Part shown: positions 15,712-25,109 of the stretch, piece after piece
Layout: every line of letters starts with the position of its first letter
Position numbering within the stretch: position 1 is the stretch's first letter
From: Halomontanus rarus
GTDB taxonomy: Archaea; Halobacteriota; Halobacteria; Halobacteriales; Natrialbaceae
DNA length: 64,000 nucleotides
NCBI RefSeq assembly: GCF_017357405.1
Contig: NZ_CP071597.1
Span: 124,001 to 188,000, forward strand
Direction of reading: 5' to 3'
Notes under the pieces: generated by a model
The model's database searches: none
What the model was told of the DNA's origin: nothing
Seen by the model: the letters and a program-made list of their open reading frames with translations, nothing else
Position numbers and translations under genes: made by a program

Positions 15712-17187
15712 ATGAGTACACGTAGTCACATCGTCCGCGGATTCAAAGCAACGCTCGTCGCTCGTGCCGTCTTCATGGTCTCGAGCGCGCTGTTGATGAT
15801 CGTCCTGGCGAGATACCTCCTCGACCCGGACTCCTACGGCGCGCTGTACTGGGCGATCGGCGTTCTGGCGGTCGTCCAGCTCTTCGCCGACGTCGGACTC
15901 GGCAAGTCGGCGGCGCGCTACTTCGCCGAGTATCGCGAGAAAGACCCCGGGCAGATTCCCCACCTCATCCGGTCGACGGTCGCGTACAAGCTGATCGTCG
16001 TGACGCTCGTCGCGTACTTCCTGTTGCTCTTTCACGATCGGATCGCCGTTGCGCTCGGCGATCCCGACGCGGCCCCGTTCCTCGCGGCGGGAGTCATCTA
16101 CATCATCGTCCGCTCGTTTCACGTCTTCTCCCAGATCGCCTTCCAGGGGTTCAACCACCTCGTCTACAGCGCCACCGTCCAAGCGGTTGGCGGCGTCGCG
16201 CGCCTCGTCTTCGCGGTCGCGTTCGTCCTGCTGGGATTCGGCGCACTCGGGGCGCTCTTCGGCTACATCGTCGGCTCCGCCGTCGCCGCGGCGCTCGGTC
16301 TCACCATCCTCTACTACCGGTTTTACCGCGAGTACAATCCTGCCCCGGAGTTCGAACCCGGACTCTCGAGACGGCTACTCGAGTACAGCGTGCCGCTGAC
16401 GGCGACCAGAAGCGCGAACGTCCTCGACAAACAGATCGACATCGTACTCGTCGGGGTCTTCCTCAATCCCGTCGCCGTCGGCTTCTACACGATCGCCAAA
16501 CAGGTCACCGATTTCGTCCTCGCACCCGCCGAATCCCTCGGCTTCACCATCTCGCCGAACTTCGGCGAACAGAAGGCGTCGAACCAGCTCGAGGAGGCCC
16601 GATCGATCTACGAGACGGCGCTGACGAACGCCCTGCTGTTTTACATTCCGGCGGCGGCGGGGTTGGCGATCGTCGCCGAGCCGTTCATCCGGCTCGTCAT
16701 CGGAACCGACTATCTGGGCGCGGTCACCGTCTTGCAGATCCTCTGCGGGTTCGTCGTGTTGCAGGCGATCACGAACCTCACCAGCGACAGCCTCGATTAC
16801 CTCGGACGCGCACGATCGCGGGCGATCGCGAAAGGGGGAACGTCCGTCGCGAACTTCGGCCTCAATCTCGTCTTGATTCCGACGATCGGAATCGTCGGGG
16901 CGGCCATCGCGACGGTCTTCACCCACTCGATTTACGTCGCCGTGAACCTGTACATCGTTCACAGCGAACTCTCCTTGCACCTCGAGTCACTCGCCAGATC
17001 GATCGGAACGATCGTCGTCATCACCGGTCTGATGGCCGGCGCCGTCCTGCTCGCGACGCCGATGATCTCGGATCTGGTCATGCTGGCCGGAGTGATCGGG
17101 CTGGGTGCCGGGACCTGGGCGGTGCTGGCCGTCGCCAGCGGACTGGTCGATATTCACGAGGTCCGGTCGGTCATCGCCTCGACGTGA
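15712..17187 (+). CDS. Polysaccharide/lipid-linked oligosaccharide flippase (Wzx/MATE-like)
   Basis: A 491-residue polytopic membrane protein of the polysaccharide biosynthesis/MATE-like superfamily, with about 14 hydrophobic helices from residue 12 onward. The first is VARAVFMVSSALLMIVLARYLL, followed by DPDSYGALYWAIGVLAVVQL, the usual opening of this family. Such proteins move lipid-linked glycans across the membrane for S-layer glycosylation or exopolysaccharide. No glycosyltransferases are adjacent, so the cargo is unclear. A start 18 nt upstream (15694) is also possible. Confidence 0.88.
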   Translation: MSTRSHIVRGFKATLVARAVFMVSSALLMIVLARYLLDPDSYGALYWAIGVLAVVQLFADVGLGKSAARYFAEYREKDPGQIPHLIRSTVAYKLIVVTLVAYFLLLFHDRIAVALGDPDAAPFLAAGVIYIIVRSFHVFSQIAFQGFNHLVYSATVQAVGGVARLVFAVAFVLLGFGALGALFGYIVGSAVAAALGLTILYYRFYREYNPAPEFEPGLSRRLLEYSVPLTATRSANVLDKQIDIVLVGVFLNPVAVGFYTIAKQVTDFVLAPAESLGFTISPNFGEQKASNQLEEARSIYETALTNALLFYIPAAAGLAIVAEPFIRLVIGTDYLGAVTVLQILCGFVVLQAITNLTSDSLDYLGRARSRAIAKGGTSVANFGLNLVLIPTIGIVGAAIATVFTHSIYVAVNLYIVHSELSLHLESLARSIGTIVVITGLMAGAVLLATPMISDLVMLAGVIGLGAGTWAVLAVASGLVDIHEVRSVIAST

Positions 17188-17497
17188 TATAACACTATCT
17201 TGGGCGAGGAGACATCACGTTCACCGCGTTCTCAGTCTTCTGTTTTCACGGGACGGGCGGTTCCAGCGAGTCGCTCTCTCGAACGAATTCGTTCTCCCGT
17301 CGACGACTCCAGCTCGTCCCTCCGTTCACACCGTCGGTAGAATATCTCGCATCGTTTCTACGGTAAATCAGATCTCGTGATCGTTTCGTTATCAGTCCTC
17401 GGGTGATACGGTAAAACGTGGCCAACGGGCCGTACAGGGGTGCGACGGCTGGGAAGACTAACAACGTTTTTCCGACCGGCCGGAGAGGTACCGAACA
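17188..17497. other. Intergenic region between flippase and ATP-grasp fusion
   Basis: 310 bp with no gene I can support. It ends with ACAACGTTTTTCC (17461-17473), whose T-tract lies 27-31 nt before the next ATG and probably is its TATA element; a near-identical ACAACGTTTTT precedes the Lrp gene. A GGAGAGG purine tract (about 17481-17487) could serve as a Shine-Dalgarno. Confidence 0.45.
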
Positions 17498-18847
17498 ATG
17501 AGCGTCGAGGATTCCGTTCGTGTCGGGGTATTGAGTTTGCACACCAGCAAGGAAACGAAGGCGATCTGTAACGCAATCGAGGAACTCGGTCACCACCCCG
17601 AGTGGCTTCGTGTCGAGAACACGGCGATCAGAGTTACCGACGGCACCGTCTCTCTCGAGCCCGAAGTCGACGTGATCGCCAACCGAATGCTGCTGTCGAA
17701 TACCGAACAACCCTGTGAAGATCTCGGCCTCGCGAATACCCTCGACCAGCTGGTTCCGATGCTCAACGACCCGACGTCGGTGATGACGGCGATTCACAAG
17801 CTCTCGACGGCGACAGCGCTGGCGGCCAACGACGTTCGCGTTCCCGACGTCCTCCTCGCACTCAGCAGCGACAACCTCAACGCCTCCCGCGGGGATTTCG
17901 GCGACGAGGCCGTCTACAAGACCGCCATCGGGACCCACGGCGGCGGGACCTGGAAGGTCGGCCGGGACGAGGCCGTCAACGCCAAAGTCGGCAACCGCTA
18001 CGCCTTCTTGCAGAACCTGATCGAGCGCGACGACGAGCGTCACCGGGACGTCCGCGTCTACGTCGTCGACGGCGAGGTCGTCGCCGCGATGTACCGCTAC
18101 GCGCCCGACAACGACTGGCGGACCAACGTCGCTCTCGGCGGCTCCGTCGAGGACGCGACCGAGGACCTCCCCGACGAAGCGCGAGAGATGGCCCGGCGCT
18201 CGGCCGACGTCATCGGTCTCGACTACGCCGGCGTCGACCTCGTCGAGGGCGAGGACGGCTGGTTCGTCCTCGAGGTCAATCCCACCGCTGGCTTCAAGGG
18301 ACTGTATCAGGCGACGCAGGTCAGCCCGGCACCCTACATCGCGAAGGTCGCGATCGAGCGCGCCGGCGGCGAGGTCGATGCCGACCGCGTCGAGGAACTC
18401 TCGGCGACCCTCGACGACTCGACGCCGACGGCGATGCCGGCGAAGGCCCCGGTCACGAGCGGCGAACCCGCGGTCATCGGCTACACCGAAGAGGTCGTCC
18501 TCTCCGGGACCCGCGGTTCGAAGACCGTCTACGCGAAGTCCGACACCGGGGCGACTCGAACGAGCATCGATACGCAACTCGCAGCGGACATCGGCGCCGG
18601 CCCGATCAAGTCCATCACCCGAGTCAAATCCGGGAGCAGCAAAACCTCGCGGAGTCGACCCGTCGTCGACGTCGTCGTCGGCGTCGGCGGCAACCAGCAC
18701 ACCGTGACCGCCAGTGTCGAGGACCGCAGTCACATGGATTACGCCGTGTTACTCGGCCGCGACATCCTCGAGCACTATCAGGTCGACGTCGGTCGTCGCG
18801 TCGATCAGGACATGTCCGATAGTCCCGAGGAAGAGGAAGAAGAGTAA
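17498..18847 (+). CDS. RimK-like ATP-grasp ligase fused to a retropepsin-like (ATP-dependent zinc protease family) domain
   Basis: A 449-residue fusion. Residues 1-300 are a RimK-type ATP-grasp ligase: a pre-ATP-grasp domain, then YKTAIGTHGGGTWKV near residue 144 (ATP loop), AMYRYAPDNDW near 198 and the Mg-binding FVLEVNPTAGFKG near 257. RimK relatives attach Glu or other amino acids to proteins or small peptides. Residues 325-440 hold a second domain with KSDTGATRTSI, whose Asp349-Thr-Gly-Ala matches the retropepsin catalytic motif, and a later YAVLLGRDIL typical of the same fold (COG4067-like). Ligase and protease in one chain suggest a reversible peptide modification. The acidic tail ends in poly-Glu. 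Confidence 0.87.
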   Translation: MSVEDSVRVGVLSLHTSKETKAICNAIEELGHHPEWLRVENTAIRVTDGTVSLEPEVDVIANRMLLSNTEQPCEDLGLANTLDQLVPMLNDPTSVMTAIHKLSTATALAANDVRVPDVLLALSSDNLNASRGDFGDEAVYKTAIGTHGGGTWKVGRDEAVNAKVGNRYAFLQNLIERDDERHRDVRVYVVDGEVVAAMYRYAPDNDWRTNVALGGSVEDATEDLPDEAREMARRSADVIGLDYAGVDLVEGEDGWFVLEVNPTAGFKGLYQATQVSPAPYIAKVAIERAGGEVDADRVEELSATLDDSTPTAMPAKAPVTSGEPAVIGYTEEVVLSGTRGSKTVYAKSDTGATRTSIDTQLAADIGAGPIKSITRVKSGSSKTSRSRPVVDVVVGVGGNQHTVTASVEDRSHMDYAVLLGRDILEHYQVDVGRRVDQDMSDSPEEEEEE

Positions 18848-18907
18848 CGAGAACGGAAATAGAGACCGAGACCGAAAGCAAAAACGGAAACGGAAACGGA
18901 GCGGCTC

Positions 18908-20287
18908 TCACTCGCCCTTGAGAACGACTTCGTCGTCGGTGACCTCACTGATCTGCGAACTGTTCACCGGGTAGGCGTCCTGATCGGGTTCTCCCCAACC
19001 GAACCGGGCCTTGAGTCGGTCCGTGAATCCCGGTTCGGGATCGATATAGACAGTGTCGGCTTCGACGTCGGCGACGATGCCGACCTGCTCGCCCATCGAG
19101 TCGACGACGTCTTTCCCCTGATCGTCGTCGGTGAGTTCGATCGACGCGGTCGGCTGTTCCGCGTCGGCCTGCGCTGTCGCTTCCGTCTCGAGTCCGGACT
19201 CCGTTTCGGTGCCCATCCCTCCCTCCGCCTCCGCCTCGGCGGCGCTCGTCCGGGCACCGGAGTGTCCGCCCGCATCTGCCGTCCCTGCTCTTTCAGCACC
19301 GCGACCCATCTCGGCGGCACGATCAATGTCGTCGTACTCCTCGATATCGACGAGTTCGGCGTCGAGCACCGTACTCCCGAACACCTCCGTTTCGACGATT
19401 TCGGACTCCTCGAGTACGTACATCATCTCTCGTCGGTCGCGAATCTCCTCTTCGAGCGTCTGGCGCTCGATGAGTCGGCTCTCGATCGTGTCTCCCTCGC
19501 GATCGGTCCGGATCCGACCCTGTCCGAGCATCTCGTCGGTGTCGGTGGTCGAGCGCACGACGTCGCTCTCGAGGATCGCCCGGTGGATCGTCTCGTCGGC
19601 GACGCTCGACTCGAACTCGTCGGTCGACGTCTCCTCGCGTTCCTCGACGTCGACGTCGATATCGACGATCCTGCTTTCGACGGTCAACTGCTCGATCTCC
19701 TCGATCGTGTCGGTTCGCGTCTCGTCGACGATCACCTCGATCATATCGTCGTCGACGAACTCCACGTCGATAACCTCGCGGTCGAGTAACTCGCTCGAGA
19801 CGATCTCTCTGTCGAGGACTTCCGTGTCGACCACCTCGCTCTCTATCGTTTCCGTCTCGACGATCTCCCGTTCGACCACGCGCGTCTCGACGAGTTCCGT
19901 CGTGACCGTGTCACCGGATCGAAGCGCCTCTTCGACCTGATCGTTCTCGAGGGCCGCACGGTCCATCACTGCGTCGCGCTCGGCGAGTTCGAAGAAGCCG
20001 AGGTCGTCGTCGGCACCGGTGGCCGATTCGTCCTCGTGGTAGATAAACACCATATCGTCGGATTCGAAGGTTTCGAAGAACTCGTCCCAGCTGCGTTCTT
20101 CGTACTCGTCGCCGACGTCCTCCTGGCGGACGAACGTGTGTTTGGACGAGCCTGTCTCCGTGTCACCCATACGCCGCGTCACTGGAACGGCATCTCTCTC
20201 CTCGACCCAACTCCTGATTCGATCTCGATCCGTGGTCATCTGTCGCTCGCCTGCGTTCGTGTTCGTGTTCGTATTCTCGTCTACCAT
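18908..20287 (-). CDS. Acidic pentapeptide-repeat protein with PRC-like C-terminus
   Basis: A 459-residue, very acidic protein. Residues 1-125 hold a small N-terminal domain (RSWDEFFETFESDDMVFIYH). Residues 130-189 consist of about twelve tandem five-residue units of form [T/R/S]-E-[L/I/V]-[V/I/L]-[E/D] (for example TELVE, TRVVE, REIVE, TETIE), and more degenerate units continue to about 320. A Gly/Ala/Glu-rich linker leads to residues 382-459, which resemble a PRC-barrel (GKDVVDSMGEQVGIVADVE). The repeats recall DUF2382-type stress proteins but are more regular. No signal peptide or membrane span is present, so it is probably cytoplasmic. An in-frame ATG at 20239 is an alternative start. Confidence 0.75.
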   Translation of the reverse strand: MVDENTNTNTNAGERQMTTDRDRIRSWVEERDAVPVTRRMGDTETGSSKHTFVRQEDVGDEYEERSWDEFFETFESDDMVFIYHEDESATGADDDLGFFELAERDAVMDRAALENDQVEEALRSGDTVTTELVETRVVEREIVETETIESEVVDTEVLDREIVSSELLDREVIDVEFVDDDMIEVIVDETRTDTIEEIEQLTVESRIVDIDVDVEEREETSTDEFESSVADETIHRAILESDVVRSTTDTDEMLGQGRIRTDREGDTIESRLIERQTLEEEIRDRREMMYVLEESEIVETEVFGSTVLDAELVDIEEYDDIDRAAEMGRGAERAGTADAGGHSGARTSAAEAEAEGGMGTETESGLETEATAQADAEQPTASIELTDDDQGKDVVDSMGEQVGIVADVEADTVYIDPEPGFTDRLKARFGWGEPDQDAYPVNSSQISEVTDDEVVLKGE

Positions 20288-20659
20288 TGTGGGACGAAAA
20301 TACGCCGATCGATACTTAGCTCAGCAGGGTCGTTGTTGGATTACGGACTCGTTCCGACTCGAGTAACCCGTCACTGTCTCGAGTGACGCGTATCCGGATT
20401 CGGTGACGCCGCTTCGGGCTCCCGAATTCGGAGCGATCGTCGCCGTTCTTCGAGAGCTGTCGGCGAGCGACTCTGTCCGTCCTCGAGACCGTTTCAGCGC
20501 CGGTAATCGGTCGTGACCCGGTGCGCTCGAGGCGGAGGTGATCACCTTTTCTCGCTCGAGTTCCTACGGCTGTCGAATGCGAGGCCTGCGAGCACCGTCG
20601 GTGGCCGCACCCGTCGAGACCGACAGCGAACCGCTCGCGCCGATCATACCCACTCCACG
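20288..20659. other. Intergenic region between divergent genes
   Basis: About 370 bp with no gene I can support. It contains promoters for the minus-strand repeat protein and the plus-strand glycosylase. A short imperfect dyad, ACTCGAGTAACCCGTCACT followed by TCTCGAGTGACGCG, lies at about 20357-20390. Confidence 0.35.
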
Positions 20660-21268
20660 ATGACGATCACGGACGAAATCAAACACACGCTAGCACAGGA
20701 CCCGGTCATGGCGGAACTACTCGAGAAGCACGACCCCTATACCGAACGGGACTGGAACGAGTTCGAGCGCCTCTGTGTCTCCATCATCAACCAGCAGCTC
20801 AGCACCGCGTCCGCCCTCGCCGTCCGAGAGCGGGTGTTCGACCTGCTCGAGGGCGACGTCACCCCCGAGACGGTATTGGCCGCGGACGAGGATGCCCTCC
20901 GCGAGGCGGGGCTCTCCCGGACGAAAGTCGAGTACGTTCGGAACGCGGCTCGCGCCTTCCAGCGAAACGACTACACGAGGGAGGGGCTGGCCGACCACTC
21001 CGACGAGGAGGTGATCGACCTCCTCACCGAAATCAAGGGGATCGGAGAGTGGACCGCTCGGATGTACCTCCTGTTCGTCCTCGACCGTCAGGACGTCCTC
21101 CCGCTGGGCGATCTGGCCGTCCGACGCGGTATCGAACGGCTGTACGGGAACGGCGACGAGGTCGGTGAGATGACGCGGGCCGAAATGCGCGAAATCGCCG
21201 ACTCGTGGCGTCCCTACCGGTCGATCGCGACGCTGTACATCTGGGCAGAGTACGAGTCCGACGCGTAG
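20660..21268 (+). CDS. DNA-3-methyladenine glycosylase (AlkA/HhH-GPD family)
   Basis: A 202-residue base-excision-repair enzyme that removes alkylated bases. The helix-hairpin-helix is LLTEIKGIGEWTARMYLLFV near residue 121, followed by the catalytic Asp in DVLPLGDLAVRRGI near 150. LCVSIINQQLSTASA near 37 is the conserved substrate-pocket segment. The protein is shorter than E. coli AlkA because the N-terminal beta domain is missing, as in other archaeal versions. The ATG at 20660 is chosen because it is where family similarity begins; an upstream ATG at 20513 would add an Arg-rich non-homologous stretch. Confidence 0.9.
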   Translation: MTITDEIKHTLAQDPVMAELLEKHDPYTERDWNEFERLCVSIINQQLSTASALAVRERVFDLLEGDVTPETVLAADEDALREAGLSRTKVEYVRNAARAFQRNDYTREGLADHSDEEVIDLLTEIKGIGEWTARMYLLFVLDRQDVLPLGDLAVRRGIERLYGNGDEVGEMTRAEMREIADSWRPYRSIATLYIWAEYESDA

Positions 21269-21335
21269 CGAACTGGCCCGGGACCGACGGACGCGCTCGA
21301 GACAGTCGACGCCCTCGAGACGACAGTTCGAACGG

Positions 21336-21818
21336 TCAGTACTCGACTCGAGCGGTCGGTTCGGACCCTTCCTCGGTCGCTCGCTCGGCAAAAACCGTGG
21401 CCGCTCCGATCCCGGCGAGGCCGGCGACGGTGACCCGAAGGCCCGTGCCGACGACGGCCTCCCCGATGCTGAGAGCCGTGTAGAACGTCGACTCGGTCGA
21501 GAACTCGAGCGTCGACAGAACGGCGAACAGGGCGACGACCCCACCGATTCCCGCCCCGAGGAACAATGCGAGAGCGAAGCCTGAGTACCGTCGTCGAACG
21601 TCGAGTCCGCGGACGAGTACGTAGCAGACGACGAAGACGCCGATCGGTTCGACGAATACCGTGAGGAGACGGCTGGCGAACGTGATGGCCGTGATATCGC
21701 CGACCGACGGGTCGAAGACCTCGAGCGCGAGCGGCGCTGCGTATCGCTGGCCGACGTGGACGGCCCCCGCGACGAACGCGACGAGTGCGGCGGCGAACAG
21801 TTGTCTGGAGGACGACAT
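21336..21818 (-). CDS. Four-span membrane protein, haloarchaeal, unknown function
   Basis: A 160-residue protein with four hydrophobic segments (about residues 5-22, 42-65, 72-95, 110-135) and a short acidic end. No conserved catalytic motif is visible. The start at 21818 fits a classical TATA box (GTTTATAT, reverse strand, 21841-21848) about 26 nt upstream; in-frame ATGs further up (21842, 22007) would lie upstream of or within that box. It is divergent from the YdjM-like gene. Confidence 0.72.
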   Translation of the reverse strand: MSSSRQLFAAALVAFVAGAVHVGQRYAAPLALEVFDPSVGDITAITFASRLLTVFVEPIGVFVVCYVLVRGLDVRRRYSGFALALFLGAGIGGVVALFAVLSTLEFSTESTFYTALSIGEAVVGTGLRVTVAGLAGIGAATVFAERATEEGSEPTARVEY

Positions 21819-21840
21819 AGTTCGTCGTCTTCTCGAGGAC

Positions 21841-21848
21841 ATATAAAC
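21841..21848 (-). promoter_or_regulatory. TATA box for the four-span membrane protein gene
   Basis: On the minus strand this reads GTTTATAT, centred about 26 nt before the ATG at 21818. This predicts a leaderless transcript and decides the start codon. Confidence 0.55.
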
Positions 21849-21913
21849 GATCCGTCCTATTTCGCCCCGCCAACCCCCAGAACAGTTGGATCCGGCCGAC
21901 GTCGTCGAAGACG

Positions 21914-22483
21914 ATGCTGCCGCCAGTCCACTTCGTCGTCGGCTACGTCTGCTACGCCGCTTATTCCCGGCTGGTTCTGGAGGACCTGCCGCGCGCGCGG
22001 CCGGCACTCGCCGCCGTCGCCGGTGCCGCGATACCGGACCTGCTGGACAAACCGCTGTGGCTGACGGGGGTCGTCCCCGTCGGTCGGACGATCGGTCACT
22101 CGCTGTTGTTCGCGATTCCCGTGAGCGTCGCCGTCTGGGTCGTCGCTCGAGGTCGGAACCGCAACCGCAAACGGGACCAGGACCGCAGCCGCAATCGGGA
22201 CCGAAACCTCCTCGGCGTCGCCTTCGTCGTCGGCCTCCTCTCGCACGTCGCGACCGACGTCCCGTGGCACCTGCTGTCGAGAGAGTACCACGAACTCGGC
22301 TTCCTCCTGTGGCCGATCACTCACATGCCGGAGTACACGGGGACGAAGTCACTCGGGACCGTCGGCGGCCTCGAGGTGACGACGCTCTGGCTCGAGGCCG
22401 TGATCGTCGTCGGTGGAATCGCGCTCTGGTGGCGCGACGGCCGACCGGGGCTGGAGAACGTTCGATCGGCGCTGCCCGTCTGA
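21914..22483 (+). CDS. YdjM-like membrane-bound metal-dependent hydrolase family protein
   Basis: A 189-residue polytopic protein of the YdjM family. The His/Asp signature is present: MLPPVHFVVGYVCYAAYSRL at the N-terminus, AAIPDLLDKPLW near residue 39, RTIGHSLLFAIPV near 58 and LLSHVATDVPWHLL near 108. A charged cytoplasmic loop (about residues 80-98) is an Arg/Asn/Asp hexanucleotide-repeat insertion. The activity of the family is not established. Its stop codon directly abuts the stop of the convergent zntA gene. Confidence 0.78.
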   Translation: MLPPVHFVVGYVCYAAYSRLVLEDLPRARPALAAVAGAAIPDLLDKPLWLTGVVPVGRTIGHSLLFAIPVSVAVWVVARGRNRNRKRDQDRSRNRDRNLLGVAFVVGLLSHVATDVPWHLLSREYHELGFLLWPITHMPEYTGTKSLGTVGGLEVTTLWLEAVIVVGGIALWWRDGRPGLENVRSALPV

Positions 22484-25072
22484 CTACGTGTTGGATTCGG
22501 GCTCGAAACCGGGTCCTGACTCGAACTCGGACTCGGACTCCGGCAACTCCGGCTCGATCCGCGACAGCCGCATCGCGTTGCCCGTCACGCCCAGACTCAT
22601 CCCCATGTCGCCGATGACGACCGCGTGGATCACTGTTACGACCCCGAACGGGGCACCAGCGGCGAGGACGGCTTTCACGCCGAGGCTCGCCCAGATGTTC
22701 TGGCGGATGACGCCGTTGGCCGTCCGCGAGAGCCGGAACAGGTAGGGTAGGCGCGTCAAATCGTCGCCCATCAGCGCGATGTCCGCGGTCTCGAGGGCCG
22801 TGTCGGTCCCCGCCGTACCCATCGCGATTCCGACTGTGGCGGTTGCCAGCGCCGGCGCGTCGTTGATCCCGTCGCCGACCATCGCGACCTGTCCGTGCTC
22901 GTCATCCAGCCGGCGGATCCACTCGAGCTTTTCTTCGGGCAGCAACTCGGCGTGGTACTCCTCGATCCCGACCTCGCCGGCGATCGCTCGCGCGGTCCCC
23001 TCGTTGTCGCCGGTGAGCATGACCGTTCGAACGCCCTGCTCCTGGAGTCGCGACACCGCCCACGCGGACTCCGGGCGCACCTCGTCGGCGATCGCGACCA
23101 GCCCGAGCAACCGCTCGTCGGTGCCGACGACGATCACCGTCTTCCCCTGGGACTCGAGGTCCGGGACGACCTCGCGCAGGAGGTCGATACAGTCGTCGCG
23201 CTCGCACTGCCGCCTGGCTTCCGCGCCGTCGAGCGCTTGCACCTGTCCGCCGTCGGTCACGTGCGTGTGCTCGAGGTTCGCCAGATCGTCGAACAGGTTC
23301 GGCTTCCCCGCGTAGTGGGTGACGCCGTCGATCTTCGCGCGGACGCCCTCGCCCGGGAGCGCCTCGAAGTCCGTGACCTCCTCGTCGTCTCCGCCGACAC
23401 CTCGCTCGTCGGCGCGGTCGACGATCGCCTCCGCGATCGGGTGCTCGCTGCGGCGTTCGATCGCACCCGCCCGTCGGAGCACGTCGTCCTCGTCGGCACC
23501 CTCGAGGGCGATCACGTCGGTCACCGACAGTTCGCCGGTCGTCAGCGTTCCGGTCTTGTCGATCGCGAGCACGTCGCCCTCGCCGACGGCCTCGAGGTGG
23601 CGTCCGCCCTTCACGAGGACGCCGTTGCGCGCGGCGCTCGTGATCCCGGAGACGACGCTGACCGGCGTCGAGATGACGAACGCGCAGGGACAGGCGATGA
23701 CCAGCAGCGTCAGCCCCCGCAGGAACCAGGTGTTCCACGAGGCACCCGTGAGCAGCGGCGGGCCGACTGCGACGGCGATCGCCAGCGCCACGACGACCGG
23801 CGTGTAGACGCTCGCGAACCGCTCGACGAACTGCTCGCGGTCGGTCTGCTCGCGCTGGGCGTCTTCGACCAACTCGACGATCTTCGCGATCGTCGACTCG
23901 CCCAGCTCGCTCGTCACCTCGATCTCGAGGTAGCCCGCCTCGTTGATCGAACCGCCGTAGACCTCCGCTCCCCGCCCCTTCTCGACGGGGACACTCTCGC
24001 CGGTGATCGGCGCCTGATCGATCGTGCTCGAGCCCTCGCGGACGATCCCGTCGGTCGGGACCTTCTCGCCGGGGCGGACGATCACGGTGTCGCCCACGTC
24101 GACCGCGTCGACCGGGATCGTCACCTCCTCGCCGTCGCGCTGGACCGTCGCCGTCTCCGGCGAGAGGTCCATCAGTTCCCGCAGCGAGTCCCGAGCGCGG
24201 TCCATCGAGTAGCGCTCGAGCAACTCGGCGACGCTGAACAGCACCGCGAGCATCGCCCCCTCGAAGGGGTGGTGGGTGAGCACCGAGCCGATGATCCCTG
24301 CACTCATCAGGAAGTCGATGTCCAGGCTCCTGTTCCGGGCGGAGTAGTAGCCGTTTCGAAGGATCGGCGTCCCGGCGACGGCGACGGCCGCGAGGAACAG
24401 GAGGTGCGAGAGGTGGAACGACCGCTCGGCGATCACGAACGCCTGCGGGTCGAACGTCGGAAGCAGGAACTGCAGGACCATGCCGACGGTCACCAGCGCG
24501 CCGCCCGCGATCGTCACGACACCGCGGCGGCTCCGCCAGGCCGGTTCCGGCGCTCCGAACCGATCGCTCCCGGTGCCGTCGTCGATCGGCGTCGCCTCGT
24601 AGCCCGCCGACTCGATCGCCGTGACGATCGTCCTCGGATCGACCGCGTTCTCCGGGGTCGTCACGGTAACCCGGCCGGTCGTCGGCTGGGTATCGATCGA
24701 GTCGATATCGGAGAGGCCCTCGAGGGCGTTCTCGACCTTGCCGGCACAGGACGAACAGTCCATCTCGGGAACCGCGAACTCGAGGGTGGCGGTACCGTCT
24801 TCGCCGTCGTTCTCGGATTCGATCGCGTACCCGGCAGCGCGCACGCGCTCGCGAACGTCCTCGTCGTCGACGAGTTCCGGGTCGTACTCGACGAACAGTT
24901 TCCCCGTCGTGACCTGCGGGTCGATCGTCTCGATCCCGTCGAGGGTTTCGACGCTGTTCGTCACTTTGCCCGCACAGGACGGACAGTCCATCTCGGGAAC
25001 GCGTAGCTCGATGGTGCGTCGCCGCATCGAATCCTGCTCCTCTGGCGGTTCCGAGGGAGACGAATCACTCAT
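22484..25072 (-). CDS. zntA: P1B-type heavy-metal exporting ATPase, ZntA-like (Zn/Cd/Pb)
   Basis: An 862-residue membrane pump that exports soft divalent metals using ATP. Two HMA domains carry CPSC (C30, C33) and CSSC (C106, C109). The transmembrane CPC is at 461-463, the phosphorylation site D505KTGT, the SEHP motif at 542-545, TGDN near 687 and GDGIND at 733-738. The Lys in NIWASLGVKAVL and the Asp in VVIGDMG near the C-terminus match the P1B-2 (ZntA) signature rather than CopA. A Cys/His-containing insertion (EHTHVTDGGQ to RQCERDDC) lies near 601-628. A regulator gene and a palindrome lie directly upstream. Confidence 0.93.
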   Translation of the reverse strand: MSDSSPSEPPEEQDSMRRRTIELRVPEMDCPSCAGKVTNSVETLDGIETIDPQVTTGKLFVEYDPELVDDEDVRERVRAAGYAIESENDGEDGTATLEFAVPEMDCSSCAGKVENALEGLSDIDSIDTQPTTGRVTVTTPENAVDPRTIVTAIESAGYEATPIDDGTGSDRFGAPEPAWRSRRGVVTIAGGALVTVGMVLQFLLPTFDPQAFVIAERSFHLSHLLFLAAVAVAGTPILRNGYYSARNRSLDIDFLMSAGIIGSVLTHHPFEGAMLAVLFSVAELLERYSMDRARDSLRELMDLSPETATVQRDGEEVTIPVDAVDVGDTVIVRPGEKVPTDGIVREGSSTIDQAPITGESVPVEKGRGAEVYGGSINEAGYLEIEVTSELGESTIAKIVELVEDAQREQTDREQFVERFASVYTPVVVALAIAVAVGPPLLTGASWNTWFLRGLTLLVIACPCAFVISTPVSVVSGITSAARNGVLVKGGRHLEAVGEGDVLAIDKTGTLTTGELSVTDVIALEGADEDDVLRRAGAIERRSEHPIAEAIVDRADERGVGGDDEEVTDFEALPGEGVRAKIDGVTHYAGKPNLFDDLANLEHTHVTDGGQVQALDGAEARRQCERDDCIDLLREVVPDLESQGKTVIVVGTDERLLGLVAIADEVRPESAWAVSRLQEQGVRTVMLTGDNEGTARAIAGEVGIEEYHAELLPEEKLEWIRRLDDEHGQVAMVGDGINDAPALATATVGIAMGTAGTDTALETADIALMGDDLTRLPYLFRLSRTANGVIRQNIWASLGVKAVLAAGAPFGVVTVIHAVVIGDMGMSLGVTGNAMRLSRIEPELPESESEFESGPGFEPESNT

Positions 25073-25109
25073 TAAGACTCCCTAGTCGATCCGTTCCTAT
25101 ACGGGTTAT

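Noticed and set aside
22895..25006. 703-codon open frame on the plus strand
   Set aside because: It is antisense to zntA, whose protein motifs are complete. Long antisense frames are a normal by-product of high GC codon use.
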